Shown one piece after another: positions 1 to 7,306 of a DNA stretch of 40,370 bases. Numbering within the stretch: the stretch's first letter is position 1; every line of letters begins with the position of its first letter. Made by a program: the position numbers and the translations under genes. The DNA is from a virus, in the IMG/VR virus record IMGVR_UViG_3300022682_000027, positions 1 to 40,370 of that record. The stretch is one strand, 5' to 3'. Under the pieces are notes generated by a model. The model saw only the letters and a list, made by a program, of their open reading frames with translations, had not been told where the DNA came from and did no database searches.

Positions 1-1
1 G

Positions 2-337
2 GAGGCCCGCCTGCAGATAGGACCGGATCGAGGAGTATCTGCTGCGATTAATGAAGTGCTTGACAGGTACCAGTATCTTATCGATACCGAAAGAGGAAAG
101 CTGCGAATGATGTTTTCCAAAGAAGAGTGGGATGGGATGCTCTCCGCTACCTGGTCTACTCTCTGGCAACCAGCCGGGATCATCCGCGGCGGGGTCCTTG
201 CTGATGTCGAGGATTCCCTTGATGAGGAGCTCCAGGGAGCCGATAAAAAAAAGCTGGTAGGGAAGCTTAGGGAACTTACACCGATCCAGCAATTCGCACT
301 GGTAGAGATGCTGGAAGAAAAGAAAGCCAGCATGTAA
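2..337 (+). CDS. Small ribbon-helix-helix-like protein, 5' end missing
   Basis: The frame is open from the first bases of the window to TAA at 335-337, so the true start lies outside. The visible protein has about 111 residues. Its beginning (EARLQIG, then GVSAAINEVLDRYQYLI) looks like the two helices of a ribbon-helix-helix DNA-binding fold. The missing strand is probably encoded at the other window end (40343-40370, MGRTSFYLS); joining the two needs one extra base. A GTG at 56 is possible but would cut the fold. The C-terminal half is acidic and helical, with no family I recognise. It is followed directly by a strong terminator. It probably lies in one operon with the gene at 39928 and may autoregulate the palindromic promoter at 39823. 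Function is inferred from fold only. Confidence 0.6.
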   Translation, partial: EARLQIGPDRGVSAAINEVLDRYQYLIDTERGKLRMMFSKEEWDGMLSATWSTLWQPAGIIRGGVLADVEDSLDEELQGADKKKLVGKLRELTPIQQFALVEMLEEKKASM

Positions 338-346
338 TCACAATCA

Positions 347-369
347 CCCCGCTCCGGCGGGGTTTTTTT
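347..369 (+). terminator. Rho-independent terminator
   Basis: The stem-loop CCCCGCTCCGGCGGGG is followed by seven T, ten bases after the stop of the small gene ending at 337. The same 16-base stem-loop occurs at 40307-40322 without the T run. The stop codon of the convergent lysis gene (368-370) overlaps the T run. Confidence 0.9.
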
Positions 370-835
370 ATGGTATCATGACGCCAATAGCGATCCCCCC
401 GAATAGGCACGCTACCCCAGTAATGATTTGATCACGGATCTTCTTCCTGGAGTAGGCTTTCAATGATGCTTTCGCCTTCTCCAATGAGTCCGTCAATGCG
501 TCCAGCCGCTCCCTCGCTTGCTGCAATGCTATCCTCAAGCTCTCTGAGGAGGCTTCGCTCTCGCTCAAGCTGTGCTGTAAGCTCTCCAGCTCGATCGATA
601 GCTGCCTGAGCTTCTCCTCTCGCTCTGACAAGAGCCGCTGCAAGGCGTCCTTGCTCATCTTCTGCTGCTGCAAGCTCTCTTGCAAGATCCCCAGCTCTAT
701 CCTCTGCTGCTTGAAGATCTCGGCTAACCTGAGCAGTTTCTCTCGATCCGATCCAGGTTCCGACCCATAGACCACCCAGGAAGATTGAAAGAGCAGTAAT
801 AATGATAATAACCCAGCCGATAATCTTCTCCACAT
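368..835 (-). CDS. Signal peptide/coiled-coil/C-terminal TM protein, spanin-like, out-of-frame partner
   Basis: The ATG at 835 overlaps the stop of the holin-like gene (TAATG) and gives 155 residues. Visible parts are a signal peptide (MWRRLSAGLLSLLLLF, likely cut after VYG near residue 24), a long E/Q/L/S-rich coiled coil (about 30-125) and a hydrophobic C-terminal segment (about 134-154). There is no lipobox cysteine, so it is not a classical Rz1 lipoprotein. A signal peptide plus C-terminal anchor recalls single-chain spanins. It is read over nearly the same DNA as the 432-833 gene, in another frame, with starts two bases apart. Codons look natural in both frames, and only this frame uses 368-431. 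Likely role: outer-membrane disruption at lysis. Confidence 0.6.
   Translation of the reverse strand: MWRRLSAGLLSLLLLFQSSWVVYGSEPGSDREKLLRLAEIFKQQRIELGILQESLQQQKMSKDALQRLLSEREEKLRQLSIELESLQHSLSESEASSESLRIALQQARERLDALTDSLEKAKASLKAYSRKKIRDQIITGVACLFGGIAIGVMIP
432..833 (-). CDS. Rz-like inner-membrane spanin
   Basis: The GTG at 833 starts a 133-residue protein with one N-terminal membrane anchor (about residues 4-28, rich in I/L/V/W) and a long Ala/Glu/Arg-rich coiled coil. This is the layout of inner-membrane spanin subunits, which span the periplasm and help fuse the two membranes at lysis. It shares the ribosome binding site (AAAGGGAAG, the end of the holin gene) with the ATG at 835 in the other frame. 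Codons show the G-rich first-position pattern of a real gene. It is last in the lysis cassette after the endolysin and holin-like genes. Spanins imply a Gram-negative host. Confidence 0.7.
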   Translation of the reverse strand: MEKIIGWVIIIITALSIFLGGLWVGTWIGSRETAQVSRDLQAAEDRAGDLARELAAAEDEQGRLAAALVRARGEAQAAIDRAGELTAQLERERSLLRELEDSIAASEGAAGRIDGLIGEGESIIESLLQEEDP

Positions 836-1131
836 TACTTCCCTTTGATCCCTTCGCCTATATTTCCGGTGGCCTCCCGGAGCCCGTATCGGGCAATGAC
901 AGCAGTGACAATCCCGGCTATCCCGGCACTCCCTGGGATTCCAAAGAGAATTTCAGCAACCCGCTGGAGGGCCGTGATTCTGTTCTCCTCGGCCACGGAG
1001 AGTAATCTGGTAACCCACACTCCGATTCCGTAGGCGGCAATCTGAACGATAATAATTGCGGCGATCCCGATAACGGCAAACTTGATGATCCGGCTATCTC
1101 CCAGTCTGTTGGTTGTTGGTTTGTAATCCAT
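835..1131 (-). CDS. Holin-like two-TM protein
   Basis: 98 residues with two hydrophobic segments: about residues 15-40 (IIKFAVIGIAAIIIVQIAAY) and 62-83 (a Gly/Ala/Ile-rich helix), and a basic C-terminal tail (EGIKGK). Size, topology and position between the endolysin and the spanin genes fit a class II holin or antiholin that permeabilises the inner membrane. The start follows the endolysin stop within three bases and its stop overlaps the next start (TAATG). No named holin family was recognised, so the call rests on topology and context. Confidence 0.6.
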   Translation of the reverse strand: MDYKPTTNRLGDSRIIKFAVIGIAAIIIVQIAAYGIGVWVTRLLSVAEENRITALQRVAEILFGIPGSAGIAGIVTAVIARYGLREATGNIGEGIKGK

Positions 1132-1132
1132 A

Positions 1133-1579
1133 TCATGCCTCGAATCCTATCAGTGCAAAATTGCCATATCCCCGGTCTGTTCCAACCGCAAGGATAGTTC
1201 CATCCATACTCCTGTTCCAGAAAATCACTGGGGGAGAGTTTTCAATCACAATGTCATATCCAAGGTGTACCTTCCCAAGCTGCTTGAAGTACTCCCGGTC
1301 ATTGTATTCAGTGGTGACTCGGATCCTCTTCCAATCTGCAAGTTCATTGTCTATGAAGTAGTGGATCTGCCGGTGTGCAGGGACAACGATGTTATCCTCC
1401 ATATCCTTGAGCCTCCAGAGGGAAGTCTGCCATCCTTCCACACAATCGATGTGTAGATGTGGTCCCGTTGACTGTCCGGTACTTCCCATCTCCCCGATCA
1501 CTGATCCCCTCTTGATCCTGTCCCCTGGATGCCAGATAACGGGGTGCTTCAAGTGTGCATACCTCACCGTGTACTTCAT
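1133..1579 (-). CDS. Endolysin, apparently circularly permuted M23 (LytM-type) peptidase
   Basis: 148 residues. ATG 1579 is chosen over the GTG at 1582 because GGAGG lies six bases upstream and the TGA of the previous gene overlaps it. M23 enzymes are zinc endopeptidases that cut peptidoglycan cross-bridges. Here the motifs are in swapped order. The usual second half comes first: YAHLK (H9), GDRIKRGSVIGEMGSTG, then GPHLHID (H41, H43). The usual first half comes last: HLGYD (H105, D109), ENSPPV, DGTILAVG and GYGNFALIGF near the C-terminus. All expected zinc ligands are present. The middle (about 50-100) would be an added linker. No signal peptide is seen, so export depends on the holin. It sits in the lysis cassette. 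Confidence 0.85.
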   Translation of the reverse strand: MKYTVRYAHLKHPVIWHPGDRIKRGSVIGEMGSTGQSTGPHLHIDCVEGWQTSLWRLKDMEDNIVVPAHRQIHYFIDNELADWKRIRVTTEYNDREYFKQLGKVHLGYDIVIENSPPVIFWNRSMDGTILAVGTDRGYGNFALIGFEA

Positions 1580-1923
1580 CACACACCTCCCAGGTTTGCA
1601 ATTGCAGAGATAATTAGGGAACCGGCAGACAATAGACTTGATACAACAATCCCGATGATCACAACATTCATCCGCTTGTCCCCCGACCGTTCCTCTTTCA
1701 TTTCTTTCAACGCATTCTGAATAACCAGAAACTCTTTCTCAACTTGCCTATAATCCTCAACACGATTTCTCCTACATTCTCCCTTCTCAACAAAGTTCCC
1801 CTGGATCATGTCTACTTCTTTCTCCACATCATCCATCCGTACAAGAAGCCCCTTACCGCCATTACCCCTGACATGATGTCTAAGGCTCTGTACTTCCTGT
1901 TTCAACTCAAGCGCATCTTCCAT
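1579..1923 (-). CDS. XhlA-like coiled-coil protein with C-terminal TM
   Basis: 114 residues. An N-terminal helical, charged region (about 1-85, heptad-like, VEKEVDMIQGNFVEKGE) is followed by a basic patch (EERSGDKRM) and one membrane segment (about 89-110). This is the layout of hemolysin XhlA-type lysis accessory proteins, which stay at the membrane and help the holin and endolysin. GGAG lies seven bases before the ATG at 1923. Its TGA overlaps the endolysin ATG, so translation is coupled. No enzymatic motif is seen. Confidence 0.55.
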   Translation of the reverse strand: MEDALELKQEVQSLRHHVRGNGGKGLLVRMDDVEKEVDMIQGNFVEKGECRRNRVEDYRQVEKEFLVIQNALKEMKEERSGDKRMNVVIIGIVVSSLLSAGSLIISAIANLGGV

Positions 1924-1935
1924 CGTTGTGCTCCA

Positions 1936-1989
1936 TTATAATGTAGTGATCACGGCAAGTATTGATATGATTATAGCAACAATCCCCAT
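1936..1989 (-). CDS. Possible tiny membrane peptide or gene remnant
   Basis: The 92 bases between the flanking genes hold an open frame ending at 1936-1938 whose last 17 codons from ATG 1989 encode one hydrophobic helix. Upstream in the same frame are codons for KENWTRW, preceded by a stop and no start codon. AAAGGAG lies well upstream (about 15 bases) of the ATG. It could be a real small lysis protein with an unusual start, or a decayed gene. The short length makes the call weak. Confidence 0.25.
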   Translation of the reverse strand: MGIVAIIISILAVITTL

Positions 1990-2029
1990 CCACCTTGTCC
2001 AATTCTCCTTTACTTGATACTGATATAAT

Positions 2030-2344
2030 TTACGCTACACTAAACCCAATACTATTATTGACTATTGGCGCTGTTTGTACCTCAATGCCATCTTCTCCAA
2101 TAGTATTGGCATCATCTATTGTATAGTTGTATCTCATGAATAAACACATATCGAATGTATCTATGATAGAAGTCCCATCATCTTGGAATAACTCAATCTT
2201 ATAGATTGTTTTTTCAGGTGTTTCGCTTAATAACCCGCCTTTAAGTTGTAATGACAATACTTTTTCTTCACTGAGATAATGAAAGATTGCTACATCAAAC
2301 TCCATTGTCGTGCTGTCCTTTAATTTTGTTGCCTTTGCCTTCAT
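2030..2344 (-). CDS. Unknown small protein downstream of the tail fibres
   Basis: 104 residues, not recognised. The start at 2344 has AAGGAG eight bases upstream. The sequence is mostly alternating hydrophobic and polar, suggesting beta structure (TTMEFDVAIFHYLSEEKVLSL, KTIYKIELFQDDGTSIIDTF). There is no signal or membrane segment. Like its neighbour at 2358 and the end of the 7306 gene, it is visibly richer in A+T than the rest of the late region, which suggests it travels with an exchangeable receptor-binding module. It may be a fibre assembly factor or accessory subunit; neither can be shown. Confidence 0.6.
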   Translation of the reverse strand: MKAKATKLKDSTTMEFDVAIFHYLSEEKVLSLQLKGGLLSETPEKTIYKIELFQDDGTSIIDTFDMCLFMRYNYTIDDANTIGEDGIEVQTAPIVNNSIGFSVA

Positions 2345-2357
2345 TTCTTTGTCTCCT

Positions 2358-2852
2358 TTATTCTGTTGATACTCTACCAGCGTTTACTAATGATGCTGTT
2401 ATTTCTGTCCCCACCGATACACCACTAGATAATCGTTCTGACGTACTCCATGCGGTAGTATTTGTTCCATATATTTTTAATTTATTACCTACTGTTGCAT
2501 AACCTCTGCCATGTCTGGTTCTTGCATGAACCTTCCAATCAACAAGGGCTTGGTCTTCCACTAGCTTGACTACCCAACTACCACTTTCATACCGGGAAAT
2601 CTTTCCAAAACGGTTACCAGAAGCAGTCCAGTACTCCCATCGATACCCCCCACTACCAGCATTGACACTATGCCAATCACTAGAACCATCATATAGCTGT
2701 ACAGAACAGTTTGATGAGTTATTAGAAACAAAATATATATATCGATAAACAACACTGTCAGGAAAAAATCCAAGCTCTATAACACCTGCTACATATTCAT
2801 CGATACCATTAAGTGTTGAAGCGTATATTTTATCTCCTATATTTATTGCCAT
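2358..2852 (-). CDS. Tail-associated accessory (receptor-binding-like) protein
   Basis: 164 residues, rich in Ser, Tyr, Trp, Gly and Asn, with repeated short beta-strand-like stretches (YIYFVSNNSSNCSVQLYDGS, GGYRWEYWTASGNRF, GSWVVKLV), as in phage lectin-like or fibre-tip domains. Its ATG at 2852 overlaps the stop of the giant tail protein (TAATG), so the two are translated together. It is A+T-rich compared with the head genes. The family was not recognised; a role in host recognition is inferred from position and composition. Confidence 0.55.
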   Translation of the reverse strand: MAINIGDKIYASTLNGIDEYVAGVIELGFFPDSVVYRYIYFVSNNSSNCSVQLYDGSSDWHSVNAGSGGYRWEYWTASGNRFGKISRYESGSWVVKLVEDQALVDWKVHARTRHGRGYATVGNKLKIYGTNTTAWSTSERLSSGVSVGTEITASLVNAGRVSTE

Positions 2853-5800
2853 TATTTTATCCTCACTAGTTGTCTTTTATTTACTTTTACATCATTCCAT
2901 TCTTTTACATTCATTGATTTATAATAAGTTGCTATTACTCTTTCCGGATGTAGTATTCTTGTTAATAATCTTGCTTTGGTTAATTTTCCGTTTTTTGTCA
3001 CAGTTAATGGCGTTCCAGATGAGTATTCTTTATCGACATAAGCAAGAACAAATCCTGCTACAGATATAGGCAAATTATCGTAACTATCTACACCAATAAA
3101 CTCAGTGTTATCTTTGACAGCTTTGGTAGAGGAAGCCGTAAAAGTAGAGGTATCAGTTGTTATTCCTATGATTCCTTTTTCAGCATATTTATCCGCTTTC
3201 CTTGTAATTCCATTTTGGTCTCTCACATAACAATACCCATATTCTACGTCTACTCTATTATCTATTTCAATAGCATCTGCATAATCATTCCCCACTGCCC
3301 CAGTTATACCATTAGAAGTTGTAGATGCTTTTACGCTGCCATTATAGTAAAGTTGAAGCGATGAATTCTGAGTGTATTTAATGGCCCATTTACCAGTTTC
3401 ATCATCATACAATCCTGCTTGTGTGTCACTTCCCATAAACGACCAATGATTTCCTGTAGAACGGGTTATCTGAATACCACTCCAATCTGTTGAGCCAAGT
3501 TGATTTATCTCCAGCAAGCCACTTCTATCAGCAGCATCTCTGAGTAGAATACCATCAACTGTTGCTGAACCTCCTACAGTTAAGTCATTGGTTATACTTA
3601 ACCCGCTTTCTCTCAAGATCATTTCTTGATCTAAATCCACGGACACGTCTTCTGTAACATCACTTTTTAATTCAAAGGACATGTAAGCGCCAGTAGATGA
3701 ATCGACATTAACTTCTATTCTTCCAGCGTTCCCAGATCGATCCGGTATTTTACCAACATGATTAAATGTAAGATTAGCGTTACCACCACCATCGTTGATA
3801 GTCATCCCTACAGAGCCACTGCCATTCCCAGCTACGAAATAAGATGCTTCAACAGCATCGTCTACATATAAAGCTCCAGTAAGGGTTCCACCACTTAATG
3901 GCAGATAATCTCCTGTTATGCCTATATCTTCAGGTGCTACTTTTTTATGTGACGAGGTAGAAGCATCATAGATAATCAAGCTGTCATTTACTTCGTCAAC
4001 CGTATCTATAAGTGTTAAACCACTTATATCTGGAACGGTTGTCCCAGGGTCACCTTGATCACCTTGAGGCCCTTGAATACCCTGTGGCCCTTGTGGGCCA
4101 GTATCGCCCTGTGGCCCTTGTGGGCCTTGAACTCCCTGTGGTCCCTGTGGGCCTGTTGCTCCTGTTGGGCCAGTGGGACCAACAATTTCTACTGTATCAT
4201 TTATAAGTCCATTAAATGCAACAACCTTGCCATTCGGCCCCGGCTTGAGAATGATATCTTCTGCGGTATAGTCGGCTATCCATGGTTTCCCGGAGAGGTA
4301 ATGTTGGACAAACAGGTCAGCATTGCAACTACTATCTGTGGAAAAAAGAATATCATCTTGATAGCTTATATAATTTTCACCAGAAAATTGATTCCATGCG
4401 TAGATATATAGCTGATTTGTCGTTATTGTTCCTGATAAACTCAAATCATCAATCGTTGCAGTTTGCACAGTATCATTTACTATAAGCTTCATAATGTTAT
4501 TGGGAATATCAAGAATGAGACCTACCATATCCTCCAAAGATGCGGTTGCGTAGAGGTATTTGCGTTGAACATCTGCTCCTGATGCAAACTCCCAAAACTC
4601 TAAGGCATATTGATTTGTAGCTTCTCGATACTGGATAGAAATTTTATAAAAATCTGATCCATAACTGACACCCCAACCAACTATATCTCTATAGTTTGCT
4701 TGTGTGCCTGATCCAGTAACATATGAACAATAACTAAGCTGAGAAAACTCATCAGTGATGTCATAAATAAGTTTACCATCTTGACCAGAATTCCCGCCAA
4801 GTCCATATGCCCCGAACTTTTTCCATGCGGTTGTACGTACAGCTTCATCTACTGTATCAGGCACATCTCCATGTTGGTTTTCGAAAGTTGCACTTTCACA
4901 ATCAACTATCGAATAATTGCTGTTTGGCAATGGCTCAGCAGCGGGAGGATCACCTAAAGTGTTATAGATCCCCCCGCACCCGATAAAGGGAAGAAAATTA
5001 CCATCATCATCAGTGCCGCCAATCTTAATGCTCTTGACCGTTGTCCATGCACTGTTTGTGTAGACTCGTAATCCGATCTCATCTCCATCAATGTAAATCC
5101 TCCTATCTCCCTCGTCTGGGGAATCTATTGTTCCGGTTCCTTCGAAACCAACAGTTAGGGATCCGGATATATCACCAAAAAGTGCCTGAAGGAATCCGGT
5201 TACCATCCGGTTTGCGGCAATACTCCCAGCCGGAACCCACTCAGAAGGAAGTAGTGAAGTAGTCGCCGAAGCGTAAGTCCATCCAGACAGGTCTCCAAGT
5301 TTCGTGAGCTGCCGAAGCCGGTAGAACAATTCTCTTCCTTGCGGATCATTGGCATACGCTTCTTCTCCAGTGAGAGCCCCTACCGGCGGGATGTTAGGAT
5401 GGTAAAACCGACTTATCCGGTAATCGATTGCTGTCACCGCGTCCTGCACATCATCTCTCCAGTGAGTCCCGTCCATCTTGAGGCTATACCAGGGACCGCC
5501 GGATGAGGCTGCGACTTGGATTTCATACTGGTAGCCATTTGATAGTGACGCCTGGGGCGTCCAGGATAGTTCTATAGCACTGGTACCGAATGCCTCAGCA
5601 GCAATCGTGACGTCAGCTGGTGTGGTCGTGACTCCAGAAGTTGGGTTATCATATCCATCTTCCAGATCAGAATAGGTAGGTCTGTCATCAAGCTCTTCAT
5701 TCAATGTATCGGAAGATTCAGGGGCAGCAGACCCGGTATTTATCTCGATCGTATCCCCGGTAACTGGCGAGGGTTTCTCGACCACTTCAACGATCTCGAT

Positions 5801-7306
5801 TTCAGTGTACGCGTTCACCATAGGTCCACTCGGTGAGTGATGCTTATAACCGATGATTTTTCCGGTAAAGCTTTCCTCAGAATGTGGATCGTTGAAGGTG
5901 ATCCAAGCTCCGCGCTGGATATGCGGCATCCAGTAGGTACCGAACCGGACCGTCCGCCTGGCGGCTTTCCCTTGCTCAACTACGTACTGACAGACGTAAT
6001 TCGATATCTCACCGTCAGTCATCCACCGGCCATCGATCGGCTTTTCTACCAGGTCAACTTCGTCGACAAGAGACTCTGTGAACTCTACGCGATAGCGCTT
6101 ATTAATCCGGTAGGGAGTTCCGCGGATCTCAAACTTCGTAATTGTTATCGAAGATCCTCCGTTATTACGAAGGATGATCTCACAGCTTCCCGGCTTTTGG
6201 GCTGTTGCTGATGTAGACCCGTTGAATGATACAAGCTCCAGATTCGCGGGAGAATCGCACTCAATGTCAGAACCAGATCCAGTAGCTCCGATCGTGGGAG
6301 TCGTGACCGGCGTCGCGTACTCCCACCTCTCTCCAGAGTCAGGGTCTTTGAACTCAAGTCGGCCGATGGCAGATGAAGAAGCGCCACCTGGCCAGTATTC
6401 ACCTGCAGCAATCTCTATTGATATCTGTTTCGTGTAGGCGTTGTAGCTTTCAACACTTTTCCAGATCACCCTCGGCGCAAGGTTTTGGTAAGCGTCGTAT
6501 TCCACATAAGCTTTATTCGCCCGGATATCAGTCCGGTTGATCTTTAGCCGTGGGCTTTTGAAGATGTTATTGTACCCAGTAACGCCGAAAGTCCATTCCG
6601 AGGATGGATCTGAATATCCATCAGAGACCGGAGAACGGAACCTAAGTTTCCCATCATATCGCCAGTAAAGCTCACCGGCGAACGCTTCTTTCAGCTTCTT
6701 CAGTTCATCCCAAGCAGGCTTGTCACCGATCTGGATCACATCCTTCTCAACCGAAAGGGTATCTGCGTCCACATCACCTGAGGCAAGCCCGAGTTCGGAG
6801 GCGAGACGATGCACGATGCTGGTTGAAGGAGATGAAGGGTTACTGATCGCGAATGAAGAGAGAATTGCAGGGGATGGCTTTCTTCTAATGCCTTTCATTC
6901 TTGTGAGATCAACCAGGCGGAGCGATGCAGTCCGGTCGTAAGGCTCTCCCCCCTCTACCTGGATACCTTCCTCGTCAACATAACCGGTGAATACTCGTAT
7001 CCATGAAGTACTCCCAAGCTTCGCTTCAACTGCCGCAAGGAGCCCGGAATGCTGACCGTTGGAGAAAGAACCGTCGGTATTCCTGAGCTTGATCGTCCAC
7101 TGCTGGTAGTCCTGACGTGCTTCTCCGGCTATCTGATTATTGTCGATCGATGAGGTGAGGTTCTCTGACGCTTCGGAGAAATCTCCATCATCGTCTGTAT
7201 CGATAAGGAGCCGGTATTGACGTGAAGCGGTAAGGTCGGAAACGAGGTCATTAAATCCTGCATCGGTTGGAATGAAGTATGGCACCTTACGCCCCCAACC
7301 ATTCAA
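2852..7306 (-). CDS. Giant tail tip/central fibre protein with collagen-like stretch
   Basis: 1484 residues. The N-terminal ~480 residues read like a tail-hub protein (RQYRLLIDTDDDGDFSEASE, RDDVQD-type strands). A fibronectin-III-like domain follows around 565-650 (ELSWTPQASLSNGYQYEIQV). A jelly-roll or LamG-like stretch lies at about 800-980, then a collagen-like Gly-X-Y run at about 1042-1087, then a fibre domain with GGTLTGAL repeats. The last ~120 residues (ISVAGFVLAYVDKEY) somewhat resemble self-cleaving or trimerising fibre ends. It combines hub and fibre in one chain. The 7306 start is TTG and overlaps the tape-measure gene by 20 bases; a GTG 24 bases further in is an alternative. The last third is clearly more A+T-rich, suggesting exchange of the receptor-binding end. 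Confidence 0.8.
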   Translation of the reverse strand: MNGWGRKVPYFIPTDAGFNDLVSDLTASRQYRLLIDTDDDGDFSEASENLTSSIDNNQIAGEARQDYQQWTIKLRNTDGSFSNGQHSGLLAAVEAKLGSTSWIRVFTGYVDEEGIQVEGGEPYDRTASLRLVDLTRMKGIRRKPSPAILSSFAISNPSSPSTSIVHRLASELGLASGDVDADTLSVEKDVIQIGDKPAWDELKKLKEAFAGELYWRYDGKLRFRSPVSDGYSDPSSEWTFGVTGYNNIFKSPRLKINRTDIRANKAYVEYDAYQNLAPRVIWKSVESYNAYTKQISIEIAAGEYWPGGASSSAIGRLEFKDPDSGERWEYATPVTTPTIGATGSGSDIECDSPANLELVSFNGSTSATAQKPGSCEIILRNNGGSSITITKFEIRGTPYRINKRYRVEFTESLVDEVDLVEKPIDGRWMTDGEISNYVCQYVVEQGKAARRTVRFGTYWMPHIQRGAWITFNDPHSEESFTGKIIGYKHHSPSGPMVNAYTEIEIVEVVEKPSPVTGDTIEINTGSAAPESSDTLNEELDDRPTYSDLEDGYDNPTSGVTTTPADVTIAAEAFGTSAIELSWTPQASLSNGYQYEIQVAASSGGPWYSLKMDGTHWRDDVQDAVTAIDYRISRFYHPNIPPVGALTGEEAYANDPQGRELFYRLRQLTKLGDLSGWTYASATTSLLPSEWVPAGSIAANRMVTGFLQALFGDISGSLTVGFEGTGTIDSPDEGDRRIYIDGDEIGLRVYTNSAWTTVKSIKIGGTDDDGNFLPFIGCGGIYNTLGDPPAAEPLPNSNYSIVDCESATFENQHGDVPDTVDEAVRTTAWKKFGAYGLGGNSGQDGKLIYDITDEFSQLSYCSYVTGSGTQANYRDIVGWGVSYGSDFYKISIQYREATNQYALEFWEFASGADVQRKYLYATASLEDMVGLILDIPNNIMKLIVNDTVQTATIDDLSLSGTITTNQLYIYAWNQFSGENYISYQDDILFSTDSSCNADLFVQHYLSGKPWIADYTAEDIILKPGPNGKVVAFNGLINDTVEIVGPTGPTGATGPQGPQGVQGPQGPQGDTGPQGPQGIQGPQGDQGDPGTTVPDISGLTLIDTVDEVNDSLIIYDASTSSHKKVAPEDIGITGDYLPLSGGTLTGALYVDDAVEASYFVAGNGSGSVGMTINDGGGNANLTFNHVGKIPDRSGNAGRIEVNVDSSTGAYMSFELKSDVTEDVSVDLDQEMILRESGLSITNDLTVGGSATVDGILLRDAADRSGLLEINQLGSTDWSGIQITRSTGNHWSFMGSDTQAGLYDDETGKWAIKYTQNSSLQLYYNGSVKASTTSNGITGAVGNDYADAIEIDNRVDVEYGYCYVRDQNGITRKADKYAEKGIIGITTDTSTFTASSTKAVKDNTEFIGVDSYDNLPISVAGFVLAYVDKEYSSGTPLTVTKNGKLTKARLLTRILHPERVIATYYKSMNVKEWNDVKVNKRQLVRIK
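4044..4180 (-). repeat. Collagen-like Gly-X-Y coding repeat
   Basis: About 15 consecutive Gly-X-Y triplets (GPTGPTGATGPQGPQGVQG and onward to GDQGDPG) inside the giant tail protein. The DNA is a degenerate 9-base repeat rich in GGNCCNCAR. Such stretches form trimeric rods in phage fibres and are recombination-prone. Confidence 0.9.
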
